This document shows, in pieces, positions 10,801 to 20,950 of a DNA stretch of 64,000 bases. Position 1 is the first letter of the stretch. Each line of letters opens with the position of its first letter. Position numbers and translations under genes: made by a program. This DNA comes from Pyxicephalus adspersus. Its lineage: Eukaryota > Chordata > Amphibia > Anura > Pyxicephalidae. The stretch lies in NCBI RefSeq assembly GCF_032062135.1, contig NC_092864.1:17039839-17103838 (forward strand), in the 5' to 3' direction. The notes under the pieces are model-generated. The model saw only the letters and a program-made list of their open reading frames with translations, had not been told where the DNA came from and did no database searches.

Positions 10801-12875
10801 CTCAAATACACAGAGGGCCAAAAATAAAAACTTAGACAAAGTCGCGAGCCAACCTTGAAATTTATTGAAAAAATTGAAGAAAATGTTTTCATTCTCATTA
10901 GATATAAACCCTTTTCATATGGAAACAGAGGTTTTGCTTCACATCCAGTCTGGAACAAGCGTATAATGAAAAAAGAGGCATAAAAACTTTTTTTTTTTTT
11001 TTTTATTTAAGAAAAAATCTTATGCCTATTTCTCTATTTGTAGCCTTCTGAGTTAAATTTCAGTCGTAAGCTTTTTGCACAGGCTTACAATAATAATAAG
11101 GATATTTTTCTATATAAATCCAATCATTCAAGTCCATGCCTTGGAGTAGCAAGGAAAAGTACAGCTGAGGGGGAATGCTGGAAATGTTAGACGCTAAATC
11201 TAATGCGGAGCTAAATCTTATGAGTGGCAAGCCGCTGAAACTCCCTTTTCATTGAAATAGCGCCGCCACTAAAATTCCCGGCATTATTTGCGTCTATAAA
11301 ACAGTCCAATGTGGGGCCACGCATTGGCAGAGAGCCCACTGGTCTATAGATGCGAGTGATGCCGGGAATTGTAGTAGCGGCACTATTTCAATGCAGCAGC
11401 CGGCCAGCTGCAGTTCATATTTAGGATTCCTTTGGGGGCCAAAAAAAAGGACATTAGGGGCGAGAGTTTGACCCCCCTAAATTAGAGTATTTTAGTTATT
11501 TTATTTAGTGTTCGGTGCATTCATTTCTTTACTCTTTTTTATCATTGTATATTGTTGTTATGCACTCTATAAAACTCCTAAATAAACCTACATTTCACTT
11601 TCCTAGCTGCATGTAACCAAAATGGTAGAATTTAGCAAGAACACACACAATTTACTGAGTTTTTAAATACAATTTTCAGCTTTCTCATTTCAACTTGTTT
11701 CAGTTGTAATAAATGTATGGGAATAGCTAAAAATATGTGAATCTTCTCAATCTGTAGATGTGAATATACAGTAAGTGCATGAAATGTAATAGTTAATAAT
11801 GTATAAAAAAACACTGAAGATTATTTGGGGGGGGGGGGGCATTTATGTTTTGGGATCTGAAAGGATTTCCTTCCCTGTTACATTACATTTACTAAGGGTT
11901 TCTTGCCTTCCTCAACTATATCAACTGTAAGTTTGTAGTTCTGACCTTTTGATTTAGTTATTTTTAGTTTCTAATTATTTATTCTAACATTTGTGTTAGT
12001 ATTATTTTAATTTATTTTTGCCTTTTGGTTGAGACATTTCAACTTGCTATGTTATTATTTATATCTGACCCTATGGGTGAACGTAATATCTTAATGCTAT
12101 AAAAGCCCATAATGGAAAAAAAAATAGCAAGTCACACACAATGTTAACATTCCAAGTGGGATAAAAGTAGAGTGAATGTGAAAAGTAATGAAAATGACAT
12201 ATCTTTTATCATTACTACATTCCCGTTTTGGTAAATCAAGAAATGCAGATACAAATATTTTATATCACTGATCAATTAAAAAAATATCCTTATGATTCTT
12301 AAGCATCCTATTTAAATATATCTTATTTTCCACATTTCAAAATATCAGGGATAGCTTGAAAATATTTATCTCCCTCGACTGGTATATAAATCAATTTTAT
12401 TTTTATTACCAGCGCTGCTAATATGTTGGCACTATAAAACTCCTGTTTAATAATAACAATAATAAAAGATGCATAGGAATACTGATTTCAATTATAAATA
12501 TTTCAAAATATTAATGTTAAATTTATTGTAAATTTAAATGTAAATTTTAATGTAAAACACACCAAGCATTGCTCAGGTACCCACTGATCTGTCCCAGCAT
12601 TAACATTTTAACTAATTCTCAGTTTGTTGTCTTAAAATATGTATCTGAGGACATTTGGAAGTTTTACTGCCACCACAAGCAAAAAAAAGAAATCTACAAT
12701 AATCAAAAAAAAATATTATTTTGCTAATAATAATAAAACATACAAATCACATACATATAAATACAACATTTTTACCATGAATTTCAAAAGGAGTCATCTG
12801 TGACATGCTGCCTGCTGGGAAAAACGTGCCGAACTTTGTATCTTCATCAGTCTGAGAACAAATGGGGTTCTCCAT
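1788..12875 (-). CDS. marco: MARCO-like class A scavenger receptor, 5' part of gene (nine exons seen, 3' end off window)
   Basis: MARCO is a trimeric type II membrane receptor of macrophages that binds bacteria, particles and polyanions. Nine exons were joined by hand: 12776-12875, 8011-8112, 6698-6979, 5803-5856, 5348-5392, 4244-4324, 3153-3197, 2908-2997 and 1788-1841. Every junction has AG/GT and a phase 1 codon split. Residues 1-44 are cytoplasmic and include SQMTPFEIH next to a lysine-rich patch, matching the MEPFEIN-KPKRR segment of mammalian MARCO. Residues about 45-66 are the membrane anchor (VYLLLLTCG). Residues 68-161 are the spacer, with two cysteines and two N-glycosylation sequons (NVT, NIT). 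An uninterrupted Gly-X-Y tract follows. The SRCR domain that normally ends MARCO is not in the window. The exon 1 and transmembrane matches favour MARCO over MSR1, SCARA5 or COLEC12. Exons hidden in the N gap 4813-5176 are possible. Confidence 0.85.
2908..2997 (-). CDS. marco: MARCO-like collagen exon (90 bp)
   Basis: The exon encodes ten Gly-X-Y triplets, beginning GNAGAPGVPGLQ and ending GDNGNNGIP. The donor is CCAG/GTAAGG. Charged triplets (GEK, GSK, GDN) cluster in the second half. Confidence 0.85.
3153..3197 (-). CDS. marco: MARCO-like collagen exon (45 bp)
   Basis: The exon encodes GIDGKPGMMGPPGQK, five Gly-X-Y triplets, with acceptor TTCTGCAG and donor AAAG/GTAAAA. Confidence 0.85.
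4244..4324 (-). CDS. marco: MARCO-like collagen exon (81 bp)
   Basis: The exon encodes nine Gly-X-Y triplets beginning GIPGQKGDKGTV and ending GVTGANGKD. The donor is GATG/GTGAGA. The exon lies just beyond the N gap 4813-5176, so it need not be the direct neighbour of the 5348 exon in the mRNA, although direct joining would be in frame. Confidence 0.85.
4813..5176. other. assembly gap (364 N)
   Basis: A run of N between the 45-bp exon at 5348 and the 81-bp exon at 4244 of the MARCO-like gene. One or more collagen exons could be hidden here. Confidence 0.99.
5348..5392 (-). CDS. marco: MARCO-like collagen exon (45 bp)
   Basis: The exon encodes GAKGDPGQKGESGQS, five Gly-X-Y triplets. It lies between a TTTTTTCAG acceptor and a TCAG/GTAGGA donor and joins in phase to the preceding 54-bp exon. 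Confidence 0.85.
5803..5856 (-). CDS. marco: MARCO-like collagen exon (54 bp)
   Basis: The exon encodes GLPGVPGNSGPKGDKGDA as six perfect Gly-X-Y triplets. The acceptor is TGTACAG and the donor GCAG/GTAGAT. 54 bp is the classical collagen exon size. A hAT-type transposon fragment ends just upstream in the intron, and its short reading frame is open into this exon. Confidence 0.85.
5868..6403 (-). mobile_element. internally deleted hAT-type element with transposase N-terminus
   Basis: This is a second copy of the element at 23647-24300, in inverse orientation. The minus strand starts with a CAGTGGTTGCCAATCAGTGG terminus at 6403. It continues through a leader that contains a good splice donor (TTTTAG/GTAAGT) and acceptor (TTGGTCTTAG). 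It then has an ATG at 5977 opening MSEKKQTNILHFFSNTKDN, an N-terminus typical of hAT/ZBED-like transposases. The catalytic part is missing. The inner boundary, near 5868, is approximate and almost touches a collagen exon. Confidence 0.65.
6526..6700 (-). repeat. 40-bp minisatellite with repeated splice-donor-like motif
   Basis: Units start at 6526, 6566, 6606 and 6646 (exact 40-bp spacing), with a 34-bp step to a partial fifth unit at 6680. On the minus strand each unit carries GTACAT in a context like the true exon 3 donor (CCAG/GTACAG), which lies in the last partial unit. A TTTA microsatellite flanks the array at about 6506-6525. Confidence 0.85.
6698..6979 (-). CDS. marco: MARCO-like exon 3: spacer (stalk) domain
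   Basis: A 282-bp exon, residues 68-161. It starts DIKLRHELSALRDDICNMKC and ends in a heptad-like stretch (LSLEDLEEEIQFIKIQ) that could form a short coiled coil. The cysteines near residues 83 and 87 could bridge chains of the trimer, as spacer cysteines do in class A receptors. NVT and NIT are N-glycosylation sequons. The acceptor at CCCCATAG was chosen because an acceptor further upstream (ACATAG) would give a stop in the required phase. The donor CCAG/GTACAG lies at the edge of a minisatellite. Confidence 0.8.
8011..8112 (-). CDS. marco: MARCO-like exon 2: membrane-spanning segment
   Basis: A 102-bp exon, residues 34-67. A lysine-rich patch (KKPKGKNK) is followed by a hydrophobic helix containing FVFVYLLLLTCG, giving a type II signal anchor. 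The acceptor is a T-rich tract ending CCAG and the donor is AGAG/GTAATG. Mammalian MARCO has the same layout (KPKRRNG then IYLILLTAG). Confidence 0.85.
8637..8856. mobile_element. palindromic MITE (GGGCCTGATTTATTAAAGC family)
   Basis: The two halves are inverted copies: GGGCCTGATTTATTAAAGC at the left and GCTTTAATAAATCAGG at the right, with matching internal segments (CAAATTTGC... against TTTGCTGGATCACCC). The same family is at 15116-15310, 29704-29896 and 51575-51755. It lies in MARCO intron 1. Confidence 0.7.
9118..9352 (+). mobile_element. hAT-type MITE (GTTTCTCAACCA family), truncated
   Basis: This matches the element at 57508-57760 over most of its length, including GGAACTCCAGGATTCCTCC and GATCTGTGGATATAGTAA. 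It lacks the final AGAAACACTG terminus, so the 3' end is truncated. It lies in MARCO intron 1. Confidence 0.65.
10790..11479. mobile_element. non-autonomous hAT element with near-perfect 8-bp target duplication
   Basis: The left end is CAGGGGTCTAACTCAAATAC and the right end GAGTTTGACCCCCCT, the usual inverted hAT ends. The flanks ATTTAGAG and AATTAGAG agree at 7 of 8 bases, as expected for a hAT target-site duplication. An internal run of T (about 10988-11004) and a short inverted segment around 11340 are present. No transposase frame remains. It lies in MARCO intron 1. Confidence 0.7.
12410..12472 (+). repeat. SINE-like fragment ending in TAA repeats
   Basis: The sequence CAGCGCTGCTAATATGTTGG, followed by CACTATAAAACTCCTG and (AATA)n, also occurs at 20368-20441 and 30486-30551. 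It occurs in reverse, with more of the element, at 59463-59622. Confidence 0.55.
12776..12875 (-). CDS. marco: MARCO-like exon 1: start codon and cytoplasmic tail
   Basis: The ATG is at 12875-12873. The exon encodes 33 residues starting MENPICSQTDEDTKFG and ending SQMTPFEIH, then splits a codon at a GTAAAA donor (12775-12770). The ending resembles the QIAMEPFEIN stretch of mammalian MARCO, which fixes both the start and the gene identity. Intron 1 is about 4.7 kb. Confidence 0.8.
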
Positions 12876-12996
12876 CACAAGCCAAAAACCACAAAGGGAT
12901 CTGGAGGACTCTAGTCAGCTTCTCTCATTTATTCCCTCCACCCAGAGGTTTCACAATGACAGATCAGCATGTTACAAAAATACTTCTCTGTATGGA

Positions 12997-13005
12997 ATTT
13001 ATATG
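12997..13005 (-). promoter_or_regulatory. possible TATA box of the MARCO-like gene
   Basis: The minus strand reads CATATAAAT about 125 bp upstream of the start codon. A TSS about 30 bp downstream would give a 5' UTR of roughly 95 nt. The region is not GC-rich, as expected for a cell-type-restricted gene. It rests on a motif match only. Confidence 0.3.
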
Positions 13006-13309
13006 AATATGAGATTTCAGGACCCTCCTTCCAACTATGACCTTTCTGCAGATCTAAACCTGGCAAACCCAGCGCAGCATTTGTACCTCAGAAATAAATT
13101 CTATGATAGTAATTATACCAAATACTGGAGAAAAGAACATGAAATATCTTCAATTGCCTAGAAATGTTATATAACAATGTGGGCGTGTTGCACAAAATCT
13201 ATTTTCTGTATACTAAATTCTATTCTAGAGCTCTCCCTTATCTATCAAACCGCTACTGTATAGGAAGGTACATTTAAGGATTGGGATTGACCTTTATATA
13301 TGCTAAAAA

Positions 13310-13590
13310 CTTTTCTCAAACTTTTTAACATAGGGGAACCCTTAAAAATAACTTTCAGCTCTTCAGGTGACTCCTGCTATTACTATATCCACAGCTCACA
13401 GTGCATTATTGTGGTGGTCAGAGGGAATAATGTCCCTACTTACATTTCTGGTCAGTAGGAAGAATGTCACCCTAGCAGATCACCAAAAAGATCATTGGTG
13501 TCACTTAACCTGACCTGAGAGGTACAAATTGTTAATTGCTCAAGGAACTCCCAGCAGCTTCTGGAAGAACCCTGGTTGAGAAACACCCTG
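13310..13590 (-). mobile_element. hAT-type MITE (GTTTCTCAACCA family)
   Basis: This is a reverse-oriented relative of 9118-9352 and 57508-57760. It ends on the plus strand with CCTGGTTGAGAAACACCCTG, with GGAACTCCCAGCAGCTTC internally. Confidence 0.65.
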
Positions 13591-13866
13591 GATGATGATG
13601 GAACTAACAAAGTCATCTCTCTGCTCACTTCTTTTATCAGCACATGTGATTGTAGAATGCCTGATTGGCTCCTAGTACTGGTCTTCACTCTTCTAGTCTA
13701 TGCTTTGCAGATGACTGCGGCAAGCTGATAAAAATACAAGGTTAGGAATTTTTCAAGATAAATTTAAAATACATATCATTATTTCTACCAAATATATAAC
13801 TGTATTTATTGCTAAGCTTTAACAAAAACCTGGCAGCACTCTAATGGTACAGATGGCCTCCAACAG

Positions 13867-14144
13867 CAGTCCCCAACTTGTGGTCAGGAAAAGGACCCCA
13901 CTTGGGGGGGCGCATTGGCCATGGACCACGTTTCCCATATGCATCGCACACTCATGGCCGTGGGCAGGTTGTATCCAATTATTAGGCTCAGACATGCAAT
14001 GGGAGAGTGGGCAGTTTCTTGCATCACAACATCACTCTGGAGGAAGTTTATTCCTCTTTGAGTGACACACGGGTCCCCACGTATGCACGGTCCGTAGTCC
14101 ATGCATTTAGTGGTCCAGGACGTCCAAAATGTTGGGCACCACTG
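13867..14144. mobile_element. non-autonomous hAT element
   Basis: The left end is CAGTCCCCAACTTGTGGTC and the right end GTTGGGCACCACTG, an imperfect inverted repeat of hAT type. The interior is noncoding and GC-richer than its flanks. Confidence 0.6.
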
Positions 14145-15115
14145 GCCTAAAGCACTACAATTCAGCATCCACTGATACCAGTACATAACTTTTAAAGCCT
14201 TATACTTCTTACCTACAAAACATTCCCATTGGCCAAAAAGCAGCCTGTTTTAGAAACACAATTAGGATCTAAAAGTACAATGTTAACTAGAGATGTAAAG
14301 TGACCTCTCCCCAAAATTAGTTACAACACAATAAATGATGGTGTGAAATCTGCTGAGCCAAACACTCTCATTTGCAATAGTATATATTTCCCTTTTCCTA
14401 TATATCTAGAGCAAATATGTGCAGCACATCATCGCAGCAGGCAGCGCCTTCCTGTCCACAGACGTCAGAAAAAAAGTTATCTAGTCTGGTATGATAAGAC
14501 ATTTCTCAAATTCACATAGTTTCAGATCTTAATTCTCACTTCTCGCTCTTTGTGCCGTCACACTGATTCACACAGAGACCATCAGGAGTCAGGCAGAATA
14601 AGGCTAGGATCAGAAAGGCATTTGTCATTTGTCTTTGTTGCAGATGTGGTTTTTAGGATGCAGTCTCCCATAAACTGCTTCCATAGACTTTAAAAGGACT
14701 GCTTTTCCAAGAAGCCGAAATGTGTTTACCCAGCGGTCTGGAGCACAAAAGTGGGGGAGCAGATATCCCATGATGCATTGAAACCAGTGCAGGACTGATG
14801 TGAAAAAACACAACCATCATCAACTGCGCACAACAAATGCTTGCACAAGTCTGTCACATGTCTGTCTTTGGGTGAATGCTTCTGGCCACATAGCCAGTGA
14901 AAGTGAGCACCAGAAGTGGGTAACCCCACAGTTTGCAAACACCCATCTAAATTTAGCCTTAGCATGATAGTCTGTTAGTGGCTAAGGGTCAGAATATGGC
15001 AGAGAATCTGGAATTTTAGGGAGTTCAAGGTTTGTGTCTACTTGTCTTGTAGTAGGACAAAACATCCACCACCATTCTCCTGTGGATACTGTCTGCCACA
15101 AGAATGTACACATAA
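14145..15115. other. intergenic, no gene recognised
   Basis: No exon-like segment or coding similarity was seen. Short open frames here (for example 14625-14965 minus) lack any recognisable motif. Confidence 0.5.
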
Positions 15116-15310
15116 TGGGCCTGATTTATCAAAGCTGTCCAGGTCTGGAAAAGATAAACTATCATGGGTGAACCTGGGTGATCCAGCAATCTGGAATAGG
15201 TATTTGTAAATGATTTTAAGAAAAACAATTCAGGTTTGCGGGATCGCACAGATTTACCCATGATAGTCTATTTTCTCCAGTGTTGGAGAGTTTTAATAAA
15301 TCAGACCCAA
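15116..15310. mobile_element. palindromic MITE, second copy
   Basis: It starts GGGCCTGATTTATCAAAGC and ends TTTTAATAAATCAGACCC, with an internal inverted segment (ATGGGTGAACCTGGGTGATC against its complement). A short TATATA run follows at 15315. Confidence 0.7.
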
Positions 15311-15616
15311 TCTGTATATATATATATGTATTGTTAATAAAGAATATGTAATAAAATATATTTTTAGTTTAATATGTTGGCCAAGAAAACCAGTGGGAGT
15401 AGTAATATGTTTAGGTTTACTGCAACTGCTTTCTGATGACACTCTAAAAAGCTAAGTCAAAGAGTAGACCTGGATGTTGGAATTCCAATTTAATTGTGGT
15501 TAAAGCAACAAGTTAGAACATTGGTCAAGTTTGTATTGCAAGATAGGATACACACAGTAATACAAACCTGAAAACTGAGTGAAACATAACATGTGATATT
15601 GTAGTCCAGAAACAAT

Positions 15617-15792
15617 GCCCCTGATTCATCAATAAAATCCGCGATCAATAAAATCCGGATTACCGCGGTCCGGACTCGAGTGTGCGAGTACACTCGCCTC
15701 ACTACCAGCCGGATTCCAGCCTTCACAATAGGGAGCGCGAATCTGCCAATTAAGGCGATTAGATTTCAGCTGCGCGATTAAGGAGAATTAAG
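15617..15792. repeat. unclassified GC-richer repeat-like segment
   Basis: It begins CCCCTGATTCATCAATAAAA, similar to the palindromic MITE ends. It has internal repeats of AATAAAATCCG and a palindromic core (TCGAGTGTGCGAGTACACTCG without TCGAG is self-complementary in part). It is probably a MITE fragment. It abuts LINE coding sequence. Confidence 0.4.
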
Positions 15793-15967
15793 GTGAAGGG
15801 TGGCAGGCTATCTCAGGATCCGGAAAAAATTTTGTTGGCTTTCAAAGATTTCTATGGCAATTTGTATAGCCCCGATGACTCAGTCACCGGTACTAACATT
15901 GACGGGTTTCTTAACAGGCTTGACTTACCTAAATTAAATTTGGTCGCTGGTTTTGAATTTAGTGCCA
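15793..15967 (+). mobile_element. LINE (L1/Tx1-like) ORF2 fragment, linker before reverse transcriptase
   Basis: The open frame reads DPEKILLAFKDFYGNLYSPD followed by a LDLPKLN motif, typical of the linker between endonuclease and reverse transcriptase in L1-clade ORF2. It stops where the foldback element begins. It may belong to the same insertion as the 3' fragment at 19375-20950, but the reverse transcriptase core between them is missing. Confidence 0.6.
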
Positions 15968-16520
15968 ATGTTTGTATTTTTATACAATGTTAATACCAAT
16001 AACAAAAACACAGGTAAAACAGTCTACAAAAAGGCTTTAATCCTCAAAAATCATTAATGGAAAATTTCATAGCATTACATCCTCACTGCCATCACCAGAT
16101 AACTTTGGAGGAACAAGTACACTCACCGGATCCCTAGACCCTAGTATCAAACTACTAGTCATACACATCTGTGAAAATCCCAATCATCCAATTAATTCTC
16201 ATGTACATTTAGTCAAATATTCTAAATGTCAGGATAAATCCACAATGGTGGTTGCACAGATTGCTTTACTTCCAAAGTCTTAATACTTAAATTGATTCTA
16301 AATTCCAAAATGAAGTCCAAGACAAACACTCCACTGTATGGAGTAAGTGCGTGATGCTGTGATCTAGGGATCTGGTAAGTGCACCTGCTCTTCCAAAGTT
16401 ATCTGGTGGGAACATAATGTTTTGAAATCTTTTATTAAGGATTTCTGAAGGTTAGAGATGTTTGTATTGATATTACCATCAAAATACATTGTCTGGAAGG
16501 TTATAGTGCATAGAGGTACA
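15968..16520. mobile_element. large foldback element (inverted arms of about 170 bp)
   Basis: The left arm contains CACCAGATAACTTTGGAGGA then CACTCACCGGATCCCTAGAC. The right arm carries the complements, as GATCTAGGGATCTGGTAAG then TCCAAAGTTATCTGGTGG. Weaker pairing continues outward, where ATACAATGTTAATACC pairs with GATATTACC...ACATTGT. The loop is about 180-200 bp and no coding sequence is seen. Confidence 0.6.
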
Positions 16521-18601
16521 AATTAAGTAGCTTATCAATGTTTGTATTGTATCTTGTAATCGTTTTTGGGCCACAAGCATATCCTATAAGTGCCCAGAAA
16601 TTCCCTAGAAACATAAATCATTATTGTTCTGCTAATCTGTTCTCTTTTTAGTTCCACAAATGTGCCAGCTCGGCCCCTGAAGAGTCTTATCCTGTGAACG
16701 GTCGTTTTGTTTTGCAAAATCTGTACATAATTTGCTGCCAAAAAAACAAAGGAGATTTCAGCTACTCAGCAGTTGTAAAAGCTCAGATCCATTGGTTGGC
16801 ACTTTCGGGTCTTTCCAGCTAAATTGTTTTGGGTTCCTCCACTGTCAGAATCCACCTCTGTGTTCCTCTATTCCGCTAGATTTAGAGCCTAGTGAAGTAT
16901 GAGGTACAGGGTCTGATTTACTAAAGAAAAGGCTGACGCGTTGATCAGATGAAAATAATTGTATGCTCACATATTCTGTAATCTGAAATTTTGAAGTATA
17001 CAATAAAAGTGCCACAATGAATACATGGCGAACTTACTATGGTTTGCTATTATATATATGCTAGAGAATCTAATGTATGGCTGCCAAATCATGGCATGCC
17101 TAAAATAAAAAGGTACATTTGTGTAATTTTGGTCCATTGTAACATCTTTTTAGGAAACATTGCCAGGTTTTAAAGGTTTATATTCAGCCAAGCAGTGTAA
17201 AAGAAGACAGCATATACCTCTCTAACAGCCCATGTTTGCTATTGCTCCATTGTTGTATTTCTGTAGCCTTCGTTGGACTTTATGACTTTTGACATTTCTG
17301 GGAGAGTTGGATACCTGTGTCCCCCACCACAAACAGATTCCATTCTCCAACCTCATCATCACAATAAATAAGCTTAGTTTGATACAATGTTTTCTGTGTT
17401 GCTCACATTGGTTTTTTTTTAATGTGAATTAAATTTTGAATTTTAAAAAATGTTAACATGCACATTCCAAAGTTTACCTTATAGGTACAGGAAGCACAAA
17501 AGCCACATCATTAGGAGTTTGGTACACATAGCAAACTATGATTGTATCATATTCACTAAACATCAGCGAATGATCAACTAGATAAATGGATTCATGATTG
17601 CGATGGGCATGAACACCCTGGCATACACTGATTCGCCCAGAAAGTTACTATTTTCCCTGTCATCAAAATATGCTTCAAAAAAGATAATTTAAAGCATATT
17701 GTACTAATAAAGTGACCCTGTCATGTCAGTGAGGTTAGCAAGACGAACCAGTAAGAGCTGTGTGGGACCATGGAGGAGCTGTGGTTGAAATGCATATTTC
17801 AGATTTGAAATAAATGAAGAGGCATTTGATCAGTGTGGGCAATGGAAAAAGGTGAGTATTTGCTCTCCTAATTTGGTAGTATGCCTAATGTCATGACAGG
17901 GCCATTTTATAAACCTTCAAAAGGCCACCTTCATTTTGATTCTCATTTAAATCCATTTCACAGTTGTTTAAAGACCATCTGGGTGAAATGAAAATTCTCA
18001 ATTTCAACTGGGATCTTTATATTATAGGCAGGTCCTTCTAGTTTGAACTGATTAGTTCTTATCACCACCTATTGACAAAGAAATATTATCACTTCAAATT
18101 TACATTGTATCTCTGCTGACAAGAAATTATGTTGCCTAACACTAGCAGATTAAGGTGAAAATGTAGCAAGGAATTCTGGCATTTGTTTTGGGGTTCGGTA
18201 AGTGCTTACACCCAAGGTGAGCTAGAGTTAAGAAACCATCTGGCAGCACAGTAGTGCACTGCAAACCTGTAATGTGGATAGATGCAAAGCATGTTTTCAA
18301 TTACAGTGATTGGTTCACCTTCAGTGAATATTTGATGCATGTCACAGTCACTGCTTTATTGCTATATAAATATGGGCCAATCCCCACTGGAGAAAATGTA
18401 TTGATGACTATTGTCATTGACTGTGTGGGAGTGAAGTTACCTCCCTTGCTGACCCTAGTGGACACCAAAAGATTTCATAGCAAACGGTTTCAGTATTTCC
18501 TACACAGTCCAAAACAAAGACATAAGCTTTAATATGTGTTCTGCTTTTACTGAAGCAAATACTTAAATACATGCACTACTAATTGATGTATGGCACTATA
18601 G
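16521..18601. other. intergenic, AT-rich, no gene recognised
   Basis: A 92-codon open frame at 18254-18532 has no family motif I recognise and no clear splice sites. The rest shows no coding or structural signal. Confidence 0.5.
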
Positions 18602-19015
18602 CAGGCATGTCCAAAGTCCAGCCCGGGGGCTAATTGCATGCCCATGTTCATATTTCCACCGCCTCGCCTATCTCAGTCATAAAATCAATAATTTCATAAA
18701 ATCATTGCCTGCCAGCACTGTTGACCACAGTATAAAATACACGCATAAAAAATAGCTATTTTATATTTCTTTAGAGTTGATTAACCGCCTTGCAATTATC
18801 GGCCCACTACTCTGCGGGCATTATCAGCAGGACGGGAGTCCCCATGTGTGCATAGGGAATCCCCTACGTCACTATAGTGAGCTTGTGCTGTGTGGGACCC
18901 GTGCAGACCACGGCCACAGTAACCCTAGTTAGTGGTCAGCCCCCCCCCCAAATGTGTCTGTGAAAATGATCTCACCAAATCTGTCCCTCTTTGCAAAAAG
19001 TTTGGACCCCCCCTG
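18602..19015. mobile_element. non-autonomous hAT element with target duplication
   Basis: The left end is CAGGCATGTCCAAAGTCCAG and the right end AAAAAGTTTGGACCCCCCCTG. The flanks CACTATAG and CACTTTAG agree at 7 of 8 bases. The interior is GC-richer than the flanks, with a stretch that includes CGGGAGTCCCC, and lacks a transposase frame. Confidence 0.7.
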
Positions 19016-19179
19016 CACTTTAGTGAGAAGTTCTAAATTTTTTAGTAGAAAACAAATTTTTGTTTCTAATGTCTCTAGTTTTGAAGAGTGAGAAAGAGTT
19101 GGAACCTCTGTTTAGGTGCAGAGGTCCCCAACATTGAAACCGCCCTGGACTTCTTGTGTACAGAGACACAAGAATAAAG

Positions 19180-20950
19180 TTAAAAACTATACGGCTTCAA
19201 TTTTTCACCTACCTTAGCGGCTATGCAGGTCTCCTTTAAATCATGGTCATTTCCCCTCGTTTCTTTCATGGGTCGAGTGGCTCTGATCAAAACGGTATCG
19301 TTCCCCAAATGATTATATCTTCTGCAAGCTCTCCCAATTTTTCTCACATCCCAACAAATTTGGTACATTATTGGTTTGTTTAGGCAATTTATGTGGGGCA
19401 GTAAGCACTCCAAAATCCAACGTGCAGTACTTCATCAGCCCACATCAAAAGGGGGTCCTAATTTGCCCAATACAGCATTATACAATGAGGCATCTTTGCT
19501 ACTTATTCTTAAAGATTGGCTCCATGGCACATCCTGTTATACCAACTTCTCTGTTGATCTGGCCCCTTGTCCCCCCTTATATCCCATAGTACTGTTGCAC
19601 CTCCATAAGGAGCTAATACCAGAACATGTTCTAGGCAACCCTTTGCTGCAATCAAAATGGCACCGCTGGCATATTCTCCGTACCAGGACACTGCTTAATG
19701 CCCATACTTCCCTCTTCCTCCCCTTGATTAAGAACCCTGATTTTACTCCCGGATTCACTTCTCTGGTGTTCCAGGAAATTACTTACAGTACAATCCCTCC
19801 TGAACACCAAAACACATAAGCCCTACTCCCTCCAGGAATTACAATTGGTATTGCCTAGAACTAGGCATAACATATTTGCTCTCTTCCAGTCACGTGACTA
19901 TAGCTCTAGGGTTGCCCATGCTCTCTCTGCCTTGGACCGGCGCAATCCTCTGGATTCCATGCTGCTCTCTGCCCCGTCCTCTATTAAAGCTATATGAAAA
20001 TTTTATAATTTTATAATTTTCTTGTAGAAACTTTGGATTACAATACTGTAACACCAAGTCTAGTGGGTTGGCGGCAGCTTTTCCCAACTTTGTTACAAAT
20101 GCTGCAAATGTCTTGGAAAGCTGTGCTCTCAGTCCAATATCGTGAAATGTTGTACAAATTATTCCACAGAGCATATATCTTTCCATCCAGAGCGCATCAT
20201 ATGGGTCTATCGGAGAGGAATAATTGTCTTAAATGTGGGGCACCCCAAGCTAATCTGTTTTACAATTTCTGGGATTGCCCAGTGATCAAACATTTCTGGA
20301 GACCGGTTGTTCGTTATATCCAAAAACACCCCCCACCACCACAGTCAAGCTGTTCCTTACTATCCCTATTTAATGTACAGCGCTGCGTAATATGTTGGCG
20401 CTATATAAATCCTGTTTAATAATAATAATAATAATAATAAGCTTAAGTATTTGTTTAAAATGGAATGGGTTGAGACCTCCTACTCCAAAGAATCTAAAAT
20501 CTCCAAATTTTTTGAGACCTGGGAGAGTTTCATTGAAACTCTGAACGCAACCACTAAAGATCATCTTTTTAAATGCTTCAACCAAACTACCTGGTACCTC
20601 ACTAGAGCTCTGGAGGGCGGCCCCCCTCTTCAACTTCTGGTCTAAAACACATCCCTTTCTCACACTTCCAAAGAATCTCCTTATCCGCTCACATCCTAAA
20701 ATATAACGATGGCTATTTGAATTCAGATGTTAGGAACGATATTTTATTTGGTGTTCTTTTCTATTTTTTTTTATTATTATTGAAAATATATCACACAATG
20801 TTTGTTTCTGTTAACTTTGAAAAATGTAGTACATTGAAGAGATGTCAGTTTCTTTGTTATATTTTTTGCTAAATGACTATATTGTACTACCTTTGTACTG
20901 TTTTTCTGAGAAATGTTTAAACTCAATAAAAATATTAATAAAAAAAAAGT
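19180..20950 (+). mobile_element. LINE (L1/Tx1-like) ORF2 3' end with A-rich tail
   Basis: Frames at 19376-19819, 20033-20419 and 20451-20645 read as consecutive C-terminal parts of L1-clade ORF2. They show FMWGSKHSKIQRAVLHQP, then FHRAYIFPSRAHHMG with a CLKCGAP...FWDCP zinc-knuckle-like motif, then ISKFFETWESFIETL. Frameshifts separate them. A SINE-like fragment is inserted at 20368-20441. The element ends in CTCAATAAAAATATTAATAA and a run of A near 20950, the expected LINE 3' tail. The 5' boundary is approximate. Confidence 0.75.
20368..20441 (+). repeat. SINE-like fragment inserted in LINE
   Basis: The sequence TTTAATGTACAGCGCTGCGT, followed by TATATAAATCCTG and (AAT)n, interrupts the LINE frame. 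The same segment is at 30486-30551. Confidence 0.6.

Noticed and set aside
18254..18532. 92-codon open frame, plus strand
   Set aside because: No recognisable family motif, no splice support, in a repeat-rich intergenic region.
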